Positions 34,788 to 45,050 are shown, numbered from the stretch's first letter. The stretch is 64,000 nt of DNA from Ectopseudomonas toyotomiensis (GCF_900115695.1 NZ_FOXK01000001.1:434001-498000); one strand, 5' to 3'. Notes: a model not told the origin generated them from the sequence alone. Translations and numbers: made by a program.

Positions 34788-36215
34788 ATGTCTGATTCGA
34801 CGCAAAAACTCCGCCTTGGCGCGCTGATCGCGCTGGTCGTCGGCTCCATGGTCGGCGGCGGTATCTTCTCGCTACCCCAGAACATCGCCGCCAGCGCCAG
34901 CGCCGGCGCCACCCTGATCGGCTGGCTGATCACCGGTGTCGGCATGCTGACGCTGGCGTTCGTGTTCCAGACCCTGGCCAACCGCAAGCCCGAACTCGAC
35001 GGCGGGGTGTACGCCTACGCCAAAGCCGGTTTCGGCGACTACATGGGTTTCTCCTCAGCCTGGGGCTATTGGATCAGCGCCTGGATCGGCAACGTCAGCT
35101 ACATGGTGCTGCTGTTTTCCACTTTGGGTTACTTCTTCCCGGTGTTCGGCGAAGGCAACACCATGCCGGCGGTGATCGGCGCCTCGGTGCTGCTCTGGCT
35201 ACTGCACTTTCTGGTGCTACGCGGGATCAAGGAAGCGGCCTTCATCAACACCGTGACCACCATAGCCAAGATGCTGCCGCTGGCACTGTTCATCGTCATC
35301 GCCGCCATCGCCTTCAAGATGGACGTGTTCACCGCGGACTTCTGGGGCCGTGGCAACAGCGAACTGGGCAGCGTGATGGATCAGGTGCGCAACATGATGC
35401 TGGTCACCGTCTGGGTGTTCATCGGCATCGAAGGCGCGAGCATCTTCTCCGCCCGTGCCGAGAAGCGCAGCGATGTCGGCAAGGCCACGGTGATCGGTTT
35501 CGTCGGCGTGCTTCTGCTCCTGGTGCTGGTCAACGTCCTGTCCCAGGGCATCATGGCCCAGGCAGAACTGGCCGGGCTGAAAAACCCGTCCATGGCCGGC
35601 GTGCTGGAGCAGGTGGTCGGTCCCTGGGGGGCGCAACTGATCTCCATCGGCCTGATCGTCTCGCTGGCCGGTGCCTTGCTGTCATGGACGCTGCTGTGCG
35701 CGGAGATTCTCTTCGCCAGCGCCCGCGACCACACCATGCCCGAGTTCCTGCGCAGGGAGAACGCCAACCAGGTTCCGGCCAATGCGTTGTGGCTGTCCAA
35801 CGGGCTGATCCAGCTGTTTCTGATCATCACCCTGTTCAACGCTTCCACCTACCTCAGCCTGCTGTACCTGGCCACCTCGATGATCCTGGTGCCCTACTTC
35901 TGGTCCAGCGCCTACGCGGTATTGCTGGCGGTACGTGGCGAGACCTACGAGAACGCCGGCGGCGAGCGCAACAAGGACCTGCTGATCGCGGCCATCTCCA
36001 CCCTGTACGCGGTGTGGCTGGTGTACGCCGCCGGCGTGCAGTACCTGCTGCTCTCGGCCCTGCTCTACGCCCCAGGCGCGATTCTCTTCGCCAAGGCCAA
36101 GCACGAGCTGGGACAGCCCATTTTCACCGGCGTCGAGAAGCTGATCCTCGTCGCCGTACTGATCGGTGCCGCCATTGCAGCCTACGGGCTCTACGACGGT
36201 TTCCTGAGTCTCTAG
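34788..36215 (+). CDS. arcD: Arginine/ornithine antiporter
   Basis: A 475-residue inner-membrane permease of the APA family with about 12-13 membrane segments. The start [27 protein letters not shown] is typical of ArcD. It swaps external arginine for internal ornithine without energy cost, feeding the deiminase pathway. The ATG at 34788 follows GGAGGT by 7 bp. It leads the arcDABC operon, with arcA starting 16 bp after its stop. Regulation by ANR under low oxygen is expected from the family and the candidate box. Confidence 0.93.
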   Translation: MSDSTQKLRLGALIALVVGSMVGGGIFSLPQNIAASASAGATLIGWLITGVGMLTLAFVFQTLANRKPELDGGVYAYAKAGFGDYMGFSSAWGYWISAWIGNVSYMVLLFSTLGYFFPVFGEGNTMPAVIGASVLLWLLHFLVLRGIKEAAFINTVTTIAKMLPLALFIVIAAIAFKMDVFTADFWGRGNSELGSVMDQVRNMMLVTVWVFIGIEGASIFSARAEKRSDVGKATVIGFVGVLLLLVLVNVLSQGIMAQAELAGLKNPSMAGVLEQVVGPWGAQLISIGLIVSLAGALLSWTLLCAEILFASARDHTMPEFLRRENANQVPANALWLSNGLIQLFLIITLFNASTYLSLLYLATSMILVPYFWSSAYAVLLAVRGETYENAGGERNKDLLIAAISTLYAVWLVYAAGVQYLLLSALLYAPGAILFAKAKHELGQPIFTGVEKLILVAVLIGAAIAAYGLYDGFLSL

Positions 36216-36231
36216 GAGAAGGAGTTCTTTC

Positions 36232-37482
36232 ATGAGCAAGAAACCCCTCGGCGTTCATTCCGAAGCCGGCAAACTGCACAAGGTAATGGTCTGCTCGCCG
36301 GGCCTGGCGCACCTGCGCCTGACCCCGGCCAACTGCGACGAACTGCTGTTCGACGACGTGATCTGGGTATCGCAGGCCAAGCGCGACCACTTCGATTTCA
36401 TGACCAAGATGCGCGAACGGGGCGTCGACGTCGTGGAAATGCACAACCTGCTGGAAGAGACCATCAGCAACCCCGAAGCGCTGAAGTGGATTCTCGACCG
36501 CAAGATTACCGCCAACAGCGTCGGCCTCGGCCTGCTCAGCGAAGTGCGCGATTTCGTCGAAGGCCTGGAGCATCGGCGCATCGCCGAATTCCTCATCGGT
36601 GGCGTCTCCGGCGCCGACCTGGCCAGGCACAAGAACTCCGAGGCGGCGAAGATGTTCAACGCCTACCTCGGCGAGTCCAGCTTCATCTTCCCGCCGCTGC
36701 CCAACACCCAGTTCACCCGCGACACCACCTGCTGGATCTACGGCGGCGTCACGCTCAACCCCATGCACTGGCCGGCACGCCGCCAGGAAACCCTGCTGGC
36801 CAGCGCCATCTACAAGTTCCACCCGGACTTCGCCGGCGAACAGTTCGACATCTGGTATGGCGACCCGGACAAGGATCACGGCTCGGCCACCCTGGAAGGC
36901 GGCGACGTCATGCCCATCGGCAACGGCACCGTGCTGATCGGCATGGGTGAGCGCACCTCGCACCAGGCCATCGGTCAGGTCGCCCGCGCGCTGTTCGCCA
37001 AGGGCGCGGCGGACAAGGTGGTGGTGGCCGGGCTCGGCAAGTCCCGCGCCGCCATGCACCTGGACACCGTGTTCAGCTTCTGCGACCGCGACCTGGTGAC
37101 CATCTTCCCGGAAGTGGCCAACTCGATCGTGCCCTTCACCCTGCGTCCGGACGAGAGCCGCCCTGGCGGAGTCGACGTGCGCCGCGAGGAAAAATCCTTC
37201 CTCGACGTGGTCGCCGAATCGCTCGGCCTCAAGCAACTGCGCGTGGTGGAGACCGGTGGCGATGCCTATGAAGCCGAACGCGAGCAATGGGACGACGGCA
37301 ACAACGTGGTCTGCCTGGAGCCCGGCGTGGTCATCGGCTACGACCGCAACACCTACACCAACACCCTGCTGCGCAAGGCCGGGGTCGAGGTCATCACCAT
37401 CAGCGCCAGCGAACTCGGGCGCGGCCGTGGCGGTGGCCACTGCATGACCTGCCCGATCATCCGCGACCCCATCGATTACTGA
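36232..37482 (+). CDS. arcA: Arginine deiminase
   Basis: A 416-residue enzyme that hydrolyses arginine to citrulline and ammonia. The family landmarks are [19 protein letters not shown] at the start, [27 protein letters not shown] and the C-terminal [10 protein letters not shown] with the catalytic Cys404. Length agrees with the P. aeruginosa enzyme. GAGAAGGAG precedes the ATG. Second gene of arcDABC; its product passes to ArcB. Confidence 0.96.
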   Translation: MSKKPLGVHSEAGKLHKVMVCSPGLAHLRLTPANCDELLFDDVIWVSQAKRDHFDFMTKMRERGVDVVEMHNLLEETISNPEALKWILDRKITANSVGLGLLSEVRDFVEGLEHRRIAEFLIGGVSGADLARHKNSEAAKMFNAYLGESSFIFPPLPNTQFTRDTTCWIYGGVTLNPMHWPARRQETLLASAIYKFHPDFAGEQFDIWYGDPDKDHGSATLEGGDVMPIGNGTVLIGMGERTSHQAIGQVARALFAKGAADKVVVAGLGKSRAAMHLDTVFSFCDRDLVTIFPEVANSIVPFTLRPDESRPGGVDVRREEKSFLDVVAESLGLKQLRVVETGGDAYEAEREQWDDGNNVVCLEPGVVIGYDRNTYTNTLLRKAGVEVITISASELGRGRGGGHCMTCPIIRDPIDY

Positions 37483-37545
37483 TCGAGCCGGCCCCGGCGG
37501 CCATCCGCCACCGGGGCGTTCGACCGCCCACAAGGAGAGAGAACC

Positions 37546-38556
37546 ATGGCTTTCAACATGCACAACCGCAACCTGCTCAGCCTGATGCACCACAGCACCC
37601 GGGAACTGCGCTACCTGCTCGACCTCTCGCGCGATCTCAAGCGCGCCAAGTACACCGGCACCGAGCAGCGACACCTGCAGCGCAAGAACATCGCGCTGAT
37701 CTTCGAGAAAACCTCCACCCGCACCCGCTGCGCCTTCGAGGTGGCCGCCTACGACCAGGGCGCCAACGTCACCTACATCGACCCCAACTCCTCGCAGATC
37801 GGTCACAAGGAAAGCATGAAGGACACCGCCCGCGTGCTCGGGCGCATGTACGACGCCATCGAGTACCGCGGCTTCCACCAGGAGATCGTCGAGGAGCTGG
37901 CGCAGCATGCCGGCGTGCCGGTGTTCAACGGCCTCACCGACGAATACCACCCGACGCAGATGCTCGCCGACGTCCTGACCATGCGCGAGCACAGCGACAA
38001 GCCGCTGCATGACATCGCCTACGCCTACCTGGGCGATGCACGCAACAACATGGGCAACTCGCTGCTGCTGATCGGCGCCAAGCTCGGCATGGACGTGCGC
38101 ATCGCCGCCCCCAAGGCCCTATGGCCGAGCGACGAGCACGTCGCCGCCTGCAAGCGCTTCGCGGAAGAGAGCGGCGCGCGCCTGCTGCTCACCGAAGACC
38201 CGAAGGAAGCGGTCAAGGGCGTGGACTTCGTGCATACCGACGTATGGGTGTCCATGGGTGAGCCGGTGGAGGCCTGGGGCGAGCGCATCGAGGAACTGCT
38301 GCCCTATCAGGTCAACGCCGAGATCATGAAGGCCGCGGGCAATCCACGGGTCAAGTTCATGCATTGCCTGCCGGCTTTCCACAACAGCGAGACCAAGGTC
38401 GGCAAGCAGATCGCCGAGCAGTACCCGCACCTGAAGAACGGCATCGAGGTCACCGAAGAGGTCTTCGAGTCGCCGTGGAACATCGCCTTCGAGCAGGCGG
38501 AAAACCGCATGCACACGATCAAGGCGATCCTGGTCGCGACCCTGGCGGATATCTGA
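37546..38556 (+). CDS. arcB: Catabolic ornithine carbamoyltransferase
   Basis: A 336-residue enzyme that splits citrulline with phosphate into ornithine and carbamoyl phosphate. Motifs are [21 protein letters not shown] (carbamoyl phosphate binding), HPTQ-like [13 protein letters not shown] and FMHCLPAFH (ornithine site). The start [18 protein letters not shown] is that of the catabolic type. A ribosome site AAGGAGAG precedes the ATG. A hairpin separates it from arcC. Confidence 0.96.
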   Translation: MAFNMHNRNLLSLMHHSTRELRYLLDLSRDLKRAKYTGTEQRHLQRKNIALIFEKTSTRTRCAFEVAAYDQGANVTYIDPNSSQIGHKESMKDTARVLGRMYDAIEYRGFHQEIVEELAQHAGVPVFNGLTDEYHPTQMLADVLTMREHSDKPLHDIAYAYLGDARNNMGNSLLLIGAKLGMDVRIAAPKALWPSDEHVAACKRFAEESGARLLLTEDPKEAVKGVDFVHTDVWVSMGEPVEAWGERIEELLPYQVNAEIMKAAGNPRVKFMHCLPAFHNSETKVGKQIAEQYPHLKNGIEVTEEVFESPWNIAFEQAENRMHTIKAILVATLADI

Positions 38557-38568
38557 CAAATGGCACCT

Positions 38569-38602
38569 GCAGGATCGGGCTTGCCAGCAAGCCCGATCCT
38601 GC
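38569..38602 (+). terminator. Perfect 15-bp hairpin between arcB and arcC
   Basis: Arms 38569-38583 and 38588-38602 are exact complements (GCAGGATCGGGCTTG) with a CCAG loop and no T-run. It probably shapes mRNA stability or processing, giving less arcC than arcB; it could also be an inserted REP unit. Confidence 0.7.
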
Positions 38603-38643
38603 GCAAAGCCGGGCGCCCAGGCGCCTGGACCAAGGAGAACAGT

Positions 38644-39570
38644 ATGCGACTCGTCATCGCTCTGGGCGGTAACGCCCTGCTTCGTCGCGGCGAAGCCATG
38701 ACTGCGCAAAACCAGCGTGACAACGTGCGCGTTGCCTGCCAGCAGATCGCCAAGGTCGCTCCCGGCGTCGAGCTGGTGATCGCCCACGGCAACGGTCCGC
38801 AGGTTGGCCTGCTGGCCTTGCAAGGCAACGCCTTCGACGCCGCCAACCCGTACCCGCTGGACGTGCTCGGCGCCGAAACCGAGGGCATGATCGGCTACAT
38901 GATCGAACAGGAGCTGGGCAACCTGCTGCCCTTCGAGGTGCCCTTCGCCACCATCCTCACCCAGGTCGAGGTGGACAGCGCCGACCCGGCGTTCAAGCAC
39001 CCGACCAAGCCCATCGGCCCGGTCTATGCCCGGGAGGAGGCCGAGCGCCTGGCCGCCGAGAAAGGCTGGAGCATTGCCCCGGATGGCGACAAGTTCCGCC
39101 GCGTGGTGGCCAGCCCACGGCCGCAGCGCATCTTCGAGATCCGCCCGATCAAGTGGCTGCTGGAAAAAGGCAGCGTGGTGATCTGCGCCGGCGGCGGCGG
39201 CATCCCGACCATGTACGACGGCGACCAGCTGCGCGGCGTCGAGGCGGTGATCGACAAGGACCTGTGCTCGGCGCTGCTGGCCGAACAGCTGAATGCCGAC
39301 CTGCTGGTGATCGCCACCGACGTGGACGGCGCCTACGTCGACTGGGGCAAGCCGAGCCAGAGGGCCATCGCCGAAGCCCATCCCGATGCGCTCGAGGACC
39401 TCGGTTTCGCCGCCGGCTCCATGGGGCCGAAAGTACAGGCCGCCTGCGAGTTCGCCCGCAACACCGGCTGTGTCGCGGTGATCGGCTCGCTGGAAAATAT
39501 CGAAGCCATCGTCCAGGGTCGTTCGGGTACGCGCATCAGCCTGGACTGCAAGGGCATCGTCTATCGCTGA
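38644..39570 (+). CDS. arcC: Carbamate kinase
   Basis: A 308-residue kinase that turns carbamoyl phosphate and ADP into ATP, carbon dioxide and ammonia, the energy-yielding step of the pathway. It opens [19 protein letters not shown] and has [16 protein letters not shown] and [13 protein letters not shown]. The start at 38644 follows AAGGAGAAC; the frame is open further upstream across the intercistronic hairpin, but that part is not family-like. Last enzyme of arcDABC. Confidence 0.95.
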   Translation: MRLVIALGGNALLRRGEAMTAQNQRDNVRVACQQIAKVAPGVELVIAHGNGPQVGLLALQGNAFDAANPYPLDVLGAETEGMIGYMIEQELGNLLPFEVPFATILTQVEVDSADPAFKHPTKPIGPVYAREEAERLAAEKGWSIAPDGDKFRRVVASPRPQRIFEIRPIKWLLEKGSVVICAGGGGIPTMYDGDQLRGVEAVIDKDLCSALLAEQLNADLLVIATDVDGAYVDWGKPSQRAIAEAHPDALEDLGFAAGSMGPKVQAACEFARNTGCVAVIGSLENIEAIVQGRSGTRISLDCKGIVYR

Positions 39571-39582
39571 GAGGGCACGATC

Positions 39583-39948
39583 ATGTTCACCCCCGGTCAC
39601 CTGCACCGCGACAATAACGACCGCCCCGAGCACATGCGCCTGCTGCCACCCTTCTCGGTGGACTTCTACTACGAAATCCGCAAGGACCCAGAGCAGGGGC
39701 CGATGCTGCACATGCGCTTGGTGGGCGAGGTGGACGGCAAGCATTTCGAGGAGGAATTCGAACTGCATCGCGACGTCGCCTTCAACTTCGCCAGCGTCGC
39801 CACCCGCATCGCTGCCCGCCATGGCCTGCACCCCAACGCTAGCCCGGTGATGCGCGGCCATGACGAGTACGACAAGGTGTTCGCCGACATCCGCGCCAAA
39901 CTCAACGCCCAACCGGGCGAACCGGTAAATCTCGACCACATCCTATGA
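39583..39948 (+). CDS. DUF5064 family protein
   Basis: A 121-residue soluble protein beginning MFTPGHLHRDN, with FSVDFYYEIRKDPEQGPMLH and VATRIAARHGLHPNA, which matches the DUF5064 family of pseudomonads. It starts 12 bp after arcC, so it is probably the last gene of the arc operon. Its role is unknown; being co-expressed it may act in anaerobic arginine use. Confidence 0.78.
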   Translation: MFTPGHLHRDNNDRPEHMRLLPPFSVDFYYEIRKDPEQGPMLHMRLVGEVDGKHFEEEFELHRDVAFNFASVATRIAARHGLHPNASPVMRGHDEYDKVFADIRAKLNAQPGEPVNLDHIL

Positions 39949-39950
39949 CG

Positions 39951-40004
39951 TAGCCCGGATGCAATCCGGGGCTCTCGCTCATTTCCCGGATTGCATTCGG
40001 GCTA
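39951..40004. repeat. 20-bp inverted repeat TAGCCCGGATGCAATCCGGG
   Basis: Arms 39951-39970 and 39985-40004 match at 19 of 20 positions with a 14-base loop. It begins 3 bp after the DUF5064 stop and can act as terminator of the arc operon. Confidence 0.75.
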
Positions 40005-40015
40005 TGCCTCTACCC

Positions 40016-40037
40016 GTAGGGTGCGCCGCGCGCACCG
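40016..40037. repeat. Half unit of the GTAGGGTGCGC repeat family
   Basis: GTAGGGTGCGCCGCGCGCACC matches the outer part of the 45051-45146 element and is itself palindromic (GGTGCGC / GCGCACC). No opposite GCGCACCCTAC end is found nearby. Confidence 0.55.
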
Positions 40038-40185
40038 ATGCAGTTACTCAGGTCAGCGGATACTCCGACGTGCATGGCCTCAAGAAGTGATAGCACCTCA
40101 AGACTCCCGCCGAACTGCCGATCCACCCAACATGGCTCGATAACTAACTGCGCGTGCAGGACAGCAGAAACCAAGGGATGTGGAA

Positions 40186-41142
40186 ATGACAAACTTCAGC
40201 GTGGAAGGCCTGCTGGCATACCGCTCTTTCAAGGCGGGCACGGCAAGTTCCATTATTCAGCGCAACGTCGATCAACCCAAATCATCATCTGGCCTACAGA
40301 GCGTTGCCACTGATCTGGGCGTGAAGGTAACGCTCTCTCCCGCAGCCACGAAGATATCTTTGCTACTCAAGAGCGAGTCCGCGGGTAAGGCCAGCGCGGC
40401 AGTTGGGTTCGACGAGTTTCTGGAAAGCAACCATCGGCAGGTCAAGGCTCATGGCAAGAATGCCGACTTCCTCAAGGAAGTACCTCAGGACCCGAGCCCA
40501 GAACGGCAAGCGCTGGCTCAGCAAGCAGCCAACTAACTTCTCAGCCACCACTACGGTGAAGAGAAAATCCATAGCCGTCGCTCGGCCGAAAACCCGTTCG
40601 CCGCACTGGACCGGGTCACGCTTTCAAAAATCTCCTTCGATGACTCAGGGCTGTTTACTGCGGCAGAGCGCCAAGTCGCGTTTCTGGAAATGACCAATCG
40701 CGACATACTATTTCGCAATGCCACCTATGACCTGGCCGACGAGCTGCAACGGCGAGACGGTTCCGCCCCCTGGTTCCAGGTAACCGCCTTTCTGCGCGAC
40801 GCACAGTTGACTGGCACCATGAGCGAGGGAGAGAAGGCCTGGAGAAACTGGCCACCAGCAGCCGAGCTGGAGGCCTTTGCGGCGTCGATGCTGCGCAATG
40901 ACCCCAGCCGGGAACCGACCTTGCCCGAGTATCAGAACCTCAATAACCAGGACAAACCCATCCTGGCCTACATGGTTGGCAAGGATGGTTCAGGCAGTTG
41001 GCAGAACGTCGCAGTTGAAGATCTGGCGTCGGATACCATGCCACTCAGACTCCTGCAGTCCTTGATCGAACAAAGCAAAACCAGCCAACCCGAACATCCC
41101 TGGCTATCGCTCTACCTCAGTATCGACAGTATCGGCCGATAG
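40186..41142 (+). pseudogene. Unrecognised gene split by one in-frame TAA
   Basis: Two open stretches, 40186-40536 and 40537-41142, lie in the same frame and are parted only by TAA at 40534-40536. The codons straight after the stop still read like protein (NPFAALDRVTLSKISFDDSG, then LFTAAERQVAFLEMTNRDIL). The Met at 40690 has no ribosome site. Undivided, the product would be about 318 residues; the first 116 are hydrophilic (MTNFSVEGLLAYRSFKAGTA). No domain is recognised. GC content is lower than in the neighbours, suggesting acquired DNA. Either a recently broken gene, a read-through case or a sequencing error. Confidence 0.65.
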
Positions 41143-41152
41143 CGACGCCCCC

Positions 41153-42553
41153 TCAGGCCTGCATCGTCCAGCCATGCACACCCATCGCCGCCTGGCGCCC
41201 TGCCTCCGAGCGGGTCGGGTGCGGATGGCAGGTCAGCGCGATGTCCTCGGCCGAGGCGGAGAACTCCATGGCCACGCAATACTCGCCGATCAGTTCACCT
41301 ACGCTCGGGCCGATCATGTGCACGCCGAGGATCTGGTCGGTATTGGCGTCGGCGAGGATCTTCACGAAGCCTTCGGTCTCGTGGTTGATCTTCGCCCGGC
41401 TATTGGCGGTGAAGGGAAACTTGCCAACCTTGTAGGCACGGCCTTCGGCCTTCAGCTCCTCCTCGCCCTTGCCGACGCTGGCCACTTCCGGGCGGGTGTA
41501 GATCACTCCGGGGATCACCCCATAGTTGACCTCGGCGGCGTGCCCAGCGATGCGCTCGATGCAGGCCACCGCTTCGTCCTCAGCCTTGTGCGCCAGCATC
41601 GGCCCGGAGGTGACATCGCCGATTACCCACACGCCCGGCACGCCGCTCTGGAGCTTTTCGTTACCGAGCATGCCGCGTTTGTCTGTGCTCAGGCCGACGC
41701 TCTCCAACCCGAGCCCTTTGGTATACGGACGCCGGCCGATGGCCACCAGTACGTAATCGGCCTCCAGGGTCTCGCTCGCGCCGCCTGCTGCCGGCTCCAG
41801 CGTCAGGGTCACGCCGGACTTGCTCGTCTTCGCACCGGTGACCTTGGTGCCCAGTTTGAAACTCATGCCCTGCTTGCTCAGGGTGCGCTGCAGGGTCTTG
41901 GCCGTCTCGCCATCAAGACCGGGGCAGATGCGCTCGAGGTATTCCACCACCGTGACCTGGCTACCCAGGCGGCGCCACACCGAGCCCAGTTCCAGGCCGA
42001 TCACCCCGGCGCCGATCACCACCAGGTGCTTCGGCACCTCGGGCAACGCCAGCGCACCAGTGGAGTCGAGGATGCGCGCGTTGTCGATCTCCACACCCGG
42101 CAAAGGCGTCGGTTCCGAGCCGGTGGCGATGACGATGTTCCTGGTTTCCAACAGGCGTTCGCCGCCTTCGCTCAGTTTCACCTGCACTCGCCCCGGGCCA
42201 TCGATCCGCCCCCAGCCCTTGACCCACTCCACCTTGTTCTTGCGAAACAGAAACTCCACGCCCTTGGTCAGCGCTTCGACGCTATCGGCCTTCTGCTTCA
42301 TCATCTGCGCTAGGTTGAGCGTCGGCGTGACCTCCACCCCCAGGGCACTCAATTCACCACCGGCAGCAGCCTCGTAGAGTTCGGATGCATGCAGCAAGGC
42401 CTTGGACGGCATGCAGCCAACGTTCAGGCAGGTACCACCGAGGGTTTCACGCCCTTCCACGCAGGCCACCTTCAGGCCTAATTGCCCGGCCCGAATAGCC
42501 GCGTTGTAACCGCCGGGGCCCGCGCCGATGATGACCACGTCATAGCTGCTCAT
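41153..42553 (-). CDS. lpd3: Dihydrolipoyl dehydrogenase (LPD3 type)
   Basis: A 466-residue FAD enzyme. An N-terminal dinucleotide fold (VVIIGAGPGGYNAAIRAGQLG) precedes the redox pair Cys42/Cys47 (GGTCLNVGCMPSKALL), followed by an NAD fold (LVVIGAGVIGLELGSVWRRLG) and the C-terminal His-Glu pair in CHPHPTRSEA. It re-oxidises the lipoamide of 2-oxoacid dehydrogenase or glycine cleavage complexes. It stands alone without E1 or E2 genes, as the third lipoamide dehydrogenase of pseudomonads does, hence the name. The MFS gene upstream is 15 bp away on the same strand. Confidence 0.9.
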   Translation of the reverse strand: MSSYDVVIIGAGPGGYNAAIRAGQLGLKVACVEGRETLGGTCLNVGCMPSKALLHASELYEAAAGGELSALGVEVTPTLNLAQMMKQKADSVEALTKGVEFLFRKNKVEWVKGWGRIDGPGRVQVKLSEGGERLLETRNIVIATGSEPTPLPGVEIDNARILDSTGALALPEVPKHLVVIGAGVIGLELGSVWRRLGSQVTVVEYLERICPGLDGETAKTLQRTLSKQGMSFKLGTKVTGAKTSKSGVTLTLEPAAGGASETLEADYVLVAIGRRPYTKGLGLESVGLSTDKRGMLGNEKLQSGVPGVWVIGDVTSGPMLAHKAEDEAVACIERIAGHAAEVNYGVIPGVIYTRPEVASVGKGEEELKAEGRAYKVGKFPFTANSRAKINHETEGFVKILADANTDQILGVHMIGPSVGELIGEYCVAMEFSASAEDIALTCHPHPTRSEAGRQAAMGVHGWTMQA

Positions 42554-42568
42554 AGCTTTGTCCTCGAA

Positions 42569-43768
42569 TCAGGGAAGTTTGCCGGCCACAGCAGCCGCGA
42601 CGGCTGGGCGCACACGCAAGAGATGGAAGAATAGAAACGCCAACACGGCGAACAGCGCATTCAAGGCAACCATAGGCCAGGCCGAGCCATCCTGCAGGGC
42701 ACCGAGCAGCAAGCCGGCCAGGGTGGCGCCCGCCATCTGCGAGAAACCCATCAGCCCCGCAGCCAATCCGGCACGCTGCGGATTGGGAATCACCGCACCA
42801 GCCACGGCAGCCGGCAGTAGCATGCCACCGCCCAGCGTCACCAATACCTGCGGCAGCGACAGCCCCAGCAGCGATAGGCCGAACAGCAGATAGATCGCCA
42901 AGGTCAGCAACGACCCGAGCAGCACCAGCGCGACGCCGATGCCCACCACCTTCTGCGGCCCCAGGCGTTGCACGTTGCGCAGGGTGAACAGGGCACCGCC
43001 GAGCAGACCGGAAACGATCAAGGCGAAGGTCAACCCGTACTGCGCCGCGCTCATCCCCAGCAGGCCGATATACACCGACGAGGAACCAGCCACCACGACG
43101 AACATCGAGCCGTAGGTGCAGGCAATGGTCAGCGCCAGCGCGCGGCAACTGGGCCACACCTGCAGGTAGCTGGCCAGCAGGCCCTTGAGTCGTCCTGCCT
43201 GAGGATCGCGCTGCAGATGGCTCTCGCGGTAGCCGGTAAGCACCGACAGCAAGGCCAGGCTGCCAAGTACCAGGGTCGCCAACAGCGGCGCACGCCAGCC
43301 GCCGAACTGGGTAAGCAGGCCGCCAACCACTGGCGACAGGACGATGGCCGCGAACATCCCCAACACCGTCAGCGCCAGGGCCGGCCCTGCCTGTTCCTGC
43401 CAGACGTCACGGACGATGGCTCGCGCCAGCACCAGTGCTGCACAGGCGCCCAGCCCCTGCAGCACGCGCATGCCGATCAGCACGTCGATGTTCGGCGCCA
43501 GCAGCATGCCCAGGGTCGCCAGCAGATAAAGGCTCAACCCGGCAAGCAGCACCGGACGGCGTCCGAGCCGATCCGACAGCGGCCCGAGCAGCAACTGGCC
43601 AAGGCCAAAGGCGCCGACGAACAGCGACAGCGCCAACAGACTGCTACCAGGCTCGGCCTCCAGCCCGCGCTCCAGCTCACCAAGAGCGGGAATCAGCAAC
43701 TGCGTGGAGGTCTCCCCCAACGCAGTGAGCAGCATCAGGATGATCAACAGAACACGGGAAGGCTGCAT
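42569..43768 (-). CDS. MFS multidrug transporter, Bcr/CflA-like
   Basis: A 399-residue permease with 12 predicted membrane segments. The motif between segments 2 and 3 (GPLSDRLGRRPVLLAGLSLY) and RVLQGLGACAALVLARAIVRD belong to the DHA1 Bcr/CflA group of proton-driven drug exporters. GGAG precedes the ATG. It is divergent from a thioesterase-tetR pair; two copies of a 14-bp motif lie in the 95-bp gap, so the TetR protein probably represses it. Confidence 0.87.
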   Translation of the reverse strand: MQPSRVLLIILMLLTALGETSTQLLIPALGELERGLEAEPGSSLLALSLFVGAFGLGQLLLGPLSDRLGRRPVLLAGLSLYLLATLGMLLAPNIDVLIGMRVLQGLGACAALVLARAIVRDVWQEQAGPALALTVLGMFAAIVLSPVVGGLLTQFGGWRAPLLATLVLGSLALLSVLTGYRESHLQRDPQAGRLKGLLASYLQVWPSCRALALTIACTYGSMFVVVAGSSSVYIGLLGMSAAQYGLTFALIVSGLLGGALFTLRNVQRLGPQKVVGIGVALVLLGSLLTLAIYLLFGLSLLGLSLPQVLVTLGGGMLLPAAVAGAVIPNPQRAGLAAGLMGFSQMAGATLAGLLLGALQDGSAWPMVALNALFAVLAFLFFHLLRVRPAVAAAVAGKLP

Positions 43769-43806
43769 GGCGAAACTCCGATCGACAGCGACTGGCGGCT
43801 ATTTAT

Positions 43807-43846
43807 ATTTCGACCATAATATGAAACATTGAATGTCGTCCATCAT
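43807..43846. promoter_or_regulatory. TetR operator candidates between MFS and thioesterase genes
   Basis: ATTTCGACCATAAT (43807-43820) and the weaker ATGTCGTCCATCAT (43833-43846), 11 of 14 matching each other, are spaced 26 bp apart. The first matches 46039-46052 upstream of the SDR gene at 13 of 14 positions. Confidence 0.6.
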
Positions 43847-43863
43847 ATTTATCTGGAGCCTGC

Positions 43864-44433
43864 ATGACTGCCTTATCCCGAGACACCCGCCTCGCCACCT
43901 GGATTGCCGAGGAACAGGCCATTCGCAATCAACTCGCCGCTCCCGGCACCCTCAGCCTGGCGGAGGTGGCCGCCATGACGCCGATGGATTTCTTCGACGG
44001 CATCGGCCGCGGCGACCTGCCCTCCCCGCCGATCAACGCGGTGCTCGACTTCCCCCCTGTGCAATGGGCCAGCGGCCTGTTCGTCTTCCAGGGCACGCCC
44101 GATCAGCGCCACTACAACCCGCTGGGCAGCGTGCATGGCGGCTACATCGCCACGCTCCTCGACTCCTGCATGGGCTGCGCCGTGCATACCCTGCTCAAGA
44201 CGGGCCAGGGCTACACCACCGCGGACCTGCGGGTGAGCTACATCCGCGCGCTGCGCAGTGAAGTCGGTCCGGTACGCGCCGAAGGCCGCATCATCCATGT
44301 TGGCCGCTCCACCGCGCTGGCCGAAGGCCGACTGTACGATGTCGACGAGCGCCTCTACGCCGTCGCCTCCACCACCTGCCTGATTCTCGACATGAACGCG
44401 CCGCGCCAGAACAGCGACGCAAGTGTAAGATGA
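43864..44433 (+). CDS. PaaI-type hotdog thioesterase
   Basis: A 189-residue acyl-CoA thioesterase-like protein. The hotdog motif is VHGGYIATLLDSCMGCAVHT with H91-G-G and Asp100; LRVSYIRALR follows. It probably hydrolyses an aromatic or short acyl-CoA. GGAG lies 7 bp ahead of the ATG. It is followed after 29 bp by a TetR gene and faces an MFS pump, with operator-like sites between. The physiological substrate is unknown. Confidence 0.84.
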   Translation: MTALSRDTRLATWIAEEQAIRNQLAAPGTLSLAEVAAMTPMDFFDGIGRGDLPSPPINAVLDFPPVQWASGLFVFQGTPDQRHYNPLGSVHGGYIATLLDSCMGCAVHTLLKTGQGYTTADLRVSYIRALRSEVGPVRAEGRIIHVGRSTALAEGRLYDVDERLYAVASTTCLILDMNAPRQNSDASVR

Positions 44434-44462
44434 CAGCCAGCATCTGATAGACGAGAAAGCCC

Positions 44463-45029
44463 ATGCGCTATTCGGAAGACCACAAGGCCAAGACCCACCA
44501 ACGCATCATCGAGGAGGCGGCCCTGCGCTTTCGCCGCGATGGCGTCGGCGCCACCGGCCTGCAGCCGCTGATGAAGGCACTGGGCCTGACCCATGGCGGT
44601 TTCTATGCCCACTTCAAGTCCAAGGACGATCTGGTGGAAAACGCCCTGCGCCATGCGGTGGAGGAACTGTCCCGCAGCACCGAGGCGCTGGCGAAGGATG
44701 CCGAGGCACCGCTGCCACGCTTTATCGCCAGCTACCTGTCCAGCGCGCATCGTGCCAACCCCGGTGCCGGCTGCCCGCTGCCGACCATGTCCGCCGAGCT
44801 TGGCCAGCGTGGCGAGGCCAGCGAAACCACCGACGCCCTGGTGCGCGACCGCCTGGCCCTGATCGAGGACAACCTCGGCGGCGATGATGCCGCCGAGCAG
44901 AGCGTACTGCTGCTCTCGAGCATGGTCGGCGCCCTGCTGCTATCGCGCAGCGTCAAGGACCCGGAGCTGTCCGACCGCCTGCTGAAAACGACCCGTCGCC
45001 TGCTGATCGAGCAGACGCAAGAGCAATAA
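44463..45029 (+). CDS. TetR/AcrR family repressor
   Basis: A 188-residue regulator with an N-terminal TetR helix-turn-helix (KTHQRIIEEAALRFRRDGVGATGLQPLMKALGLTHGGFYAHFKSKDDLVENAL, residues about 8-60, quoted in parts: HQRIIEEAALRFRRDGVGAT; LTHGGFYAHFKSKDDLVENA) and a ligand domain with a possible pocket Cys (PGAGCPLPTM). This subgroup commonly controls adjacent SDR, MFS or ene-reductase genes in response to electrophiles. It is co-transcribed with the thioesterase gene. The shared 14-bp motif is the best operator candidate. Confidence 0.86.
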   Translation: MRYSEDHKAKTHQRIIEEAALRFRRDGVGATGLQPLMKALGLTHGGFYAHFKSKDDLVENALRHAVEELSRSTEALAKDAEAPLPRFIASYLSSAHRANPGAGCPLPTMSAELGQRGEASETTDALVRDRLALIEDNLGGDDAAEQSVLLLSSMVGALLLSRSVKDPELSDRLLKTTRRLLIEQTQEQ

Positions 45030-45050
45030 CGGCTGGCACCTGGCGCTTAC

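Noticed and set aside
36124..39939. Long minus-strand frames of about 600 codons each
   Set aside because: They mirror arcA, arcB, arcC and DUF5064, which are well-supported genes.
40403..40693. A 96-codon plus-strand frame bridging the two halves of the split gene
   Set aside because: It is in another frame with Arg/Ser/Lys-rich composition; the shared frame of the two halves explains the coding signal better.
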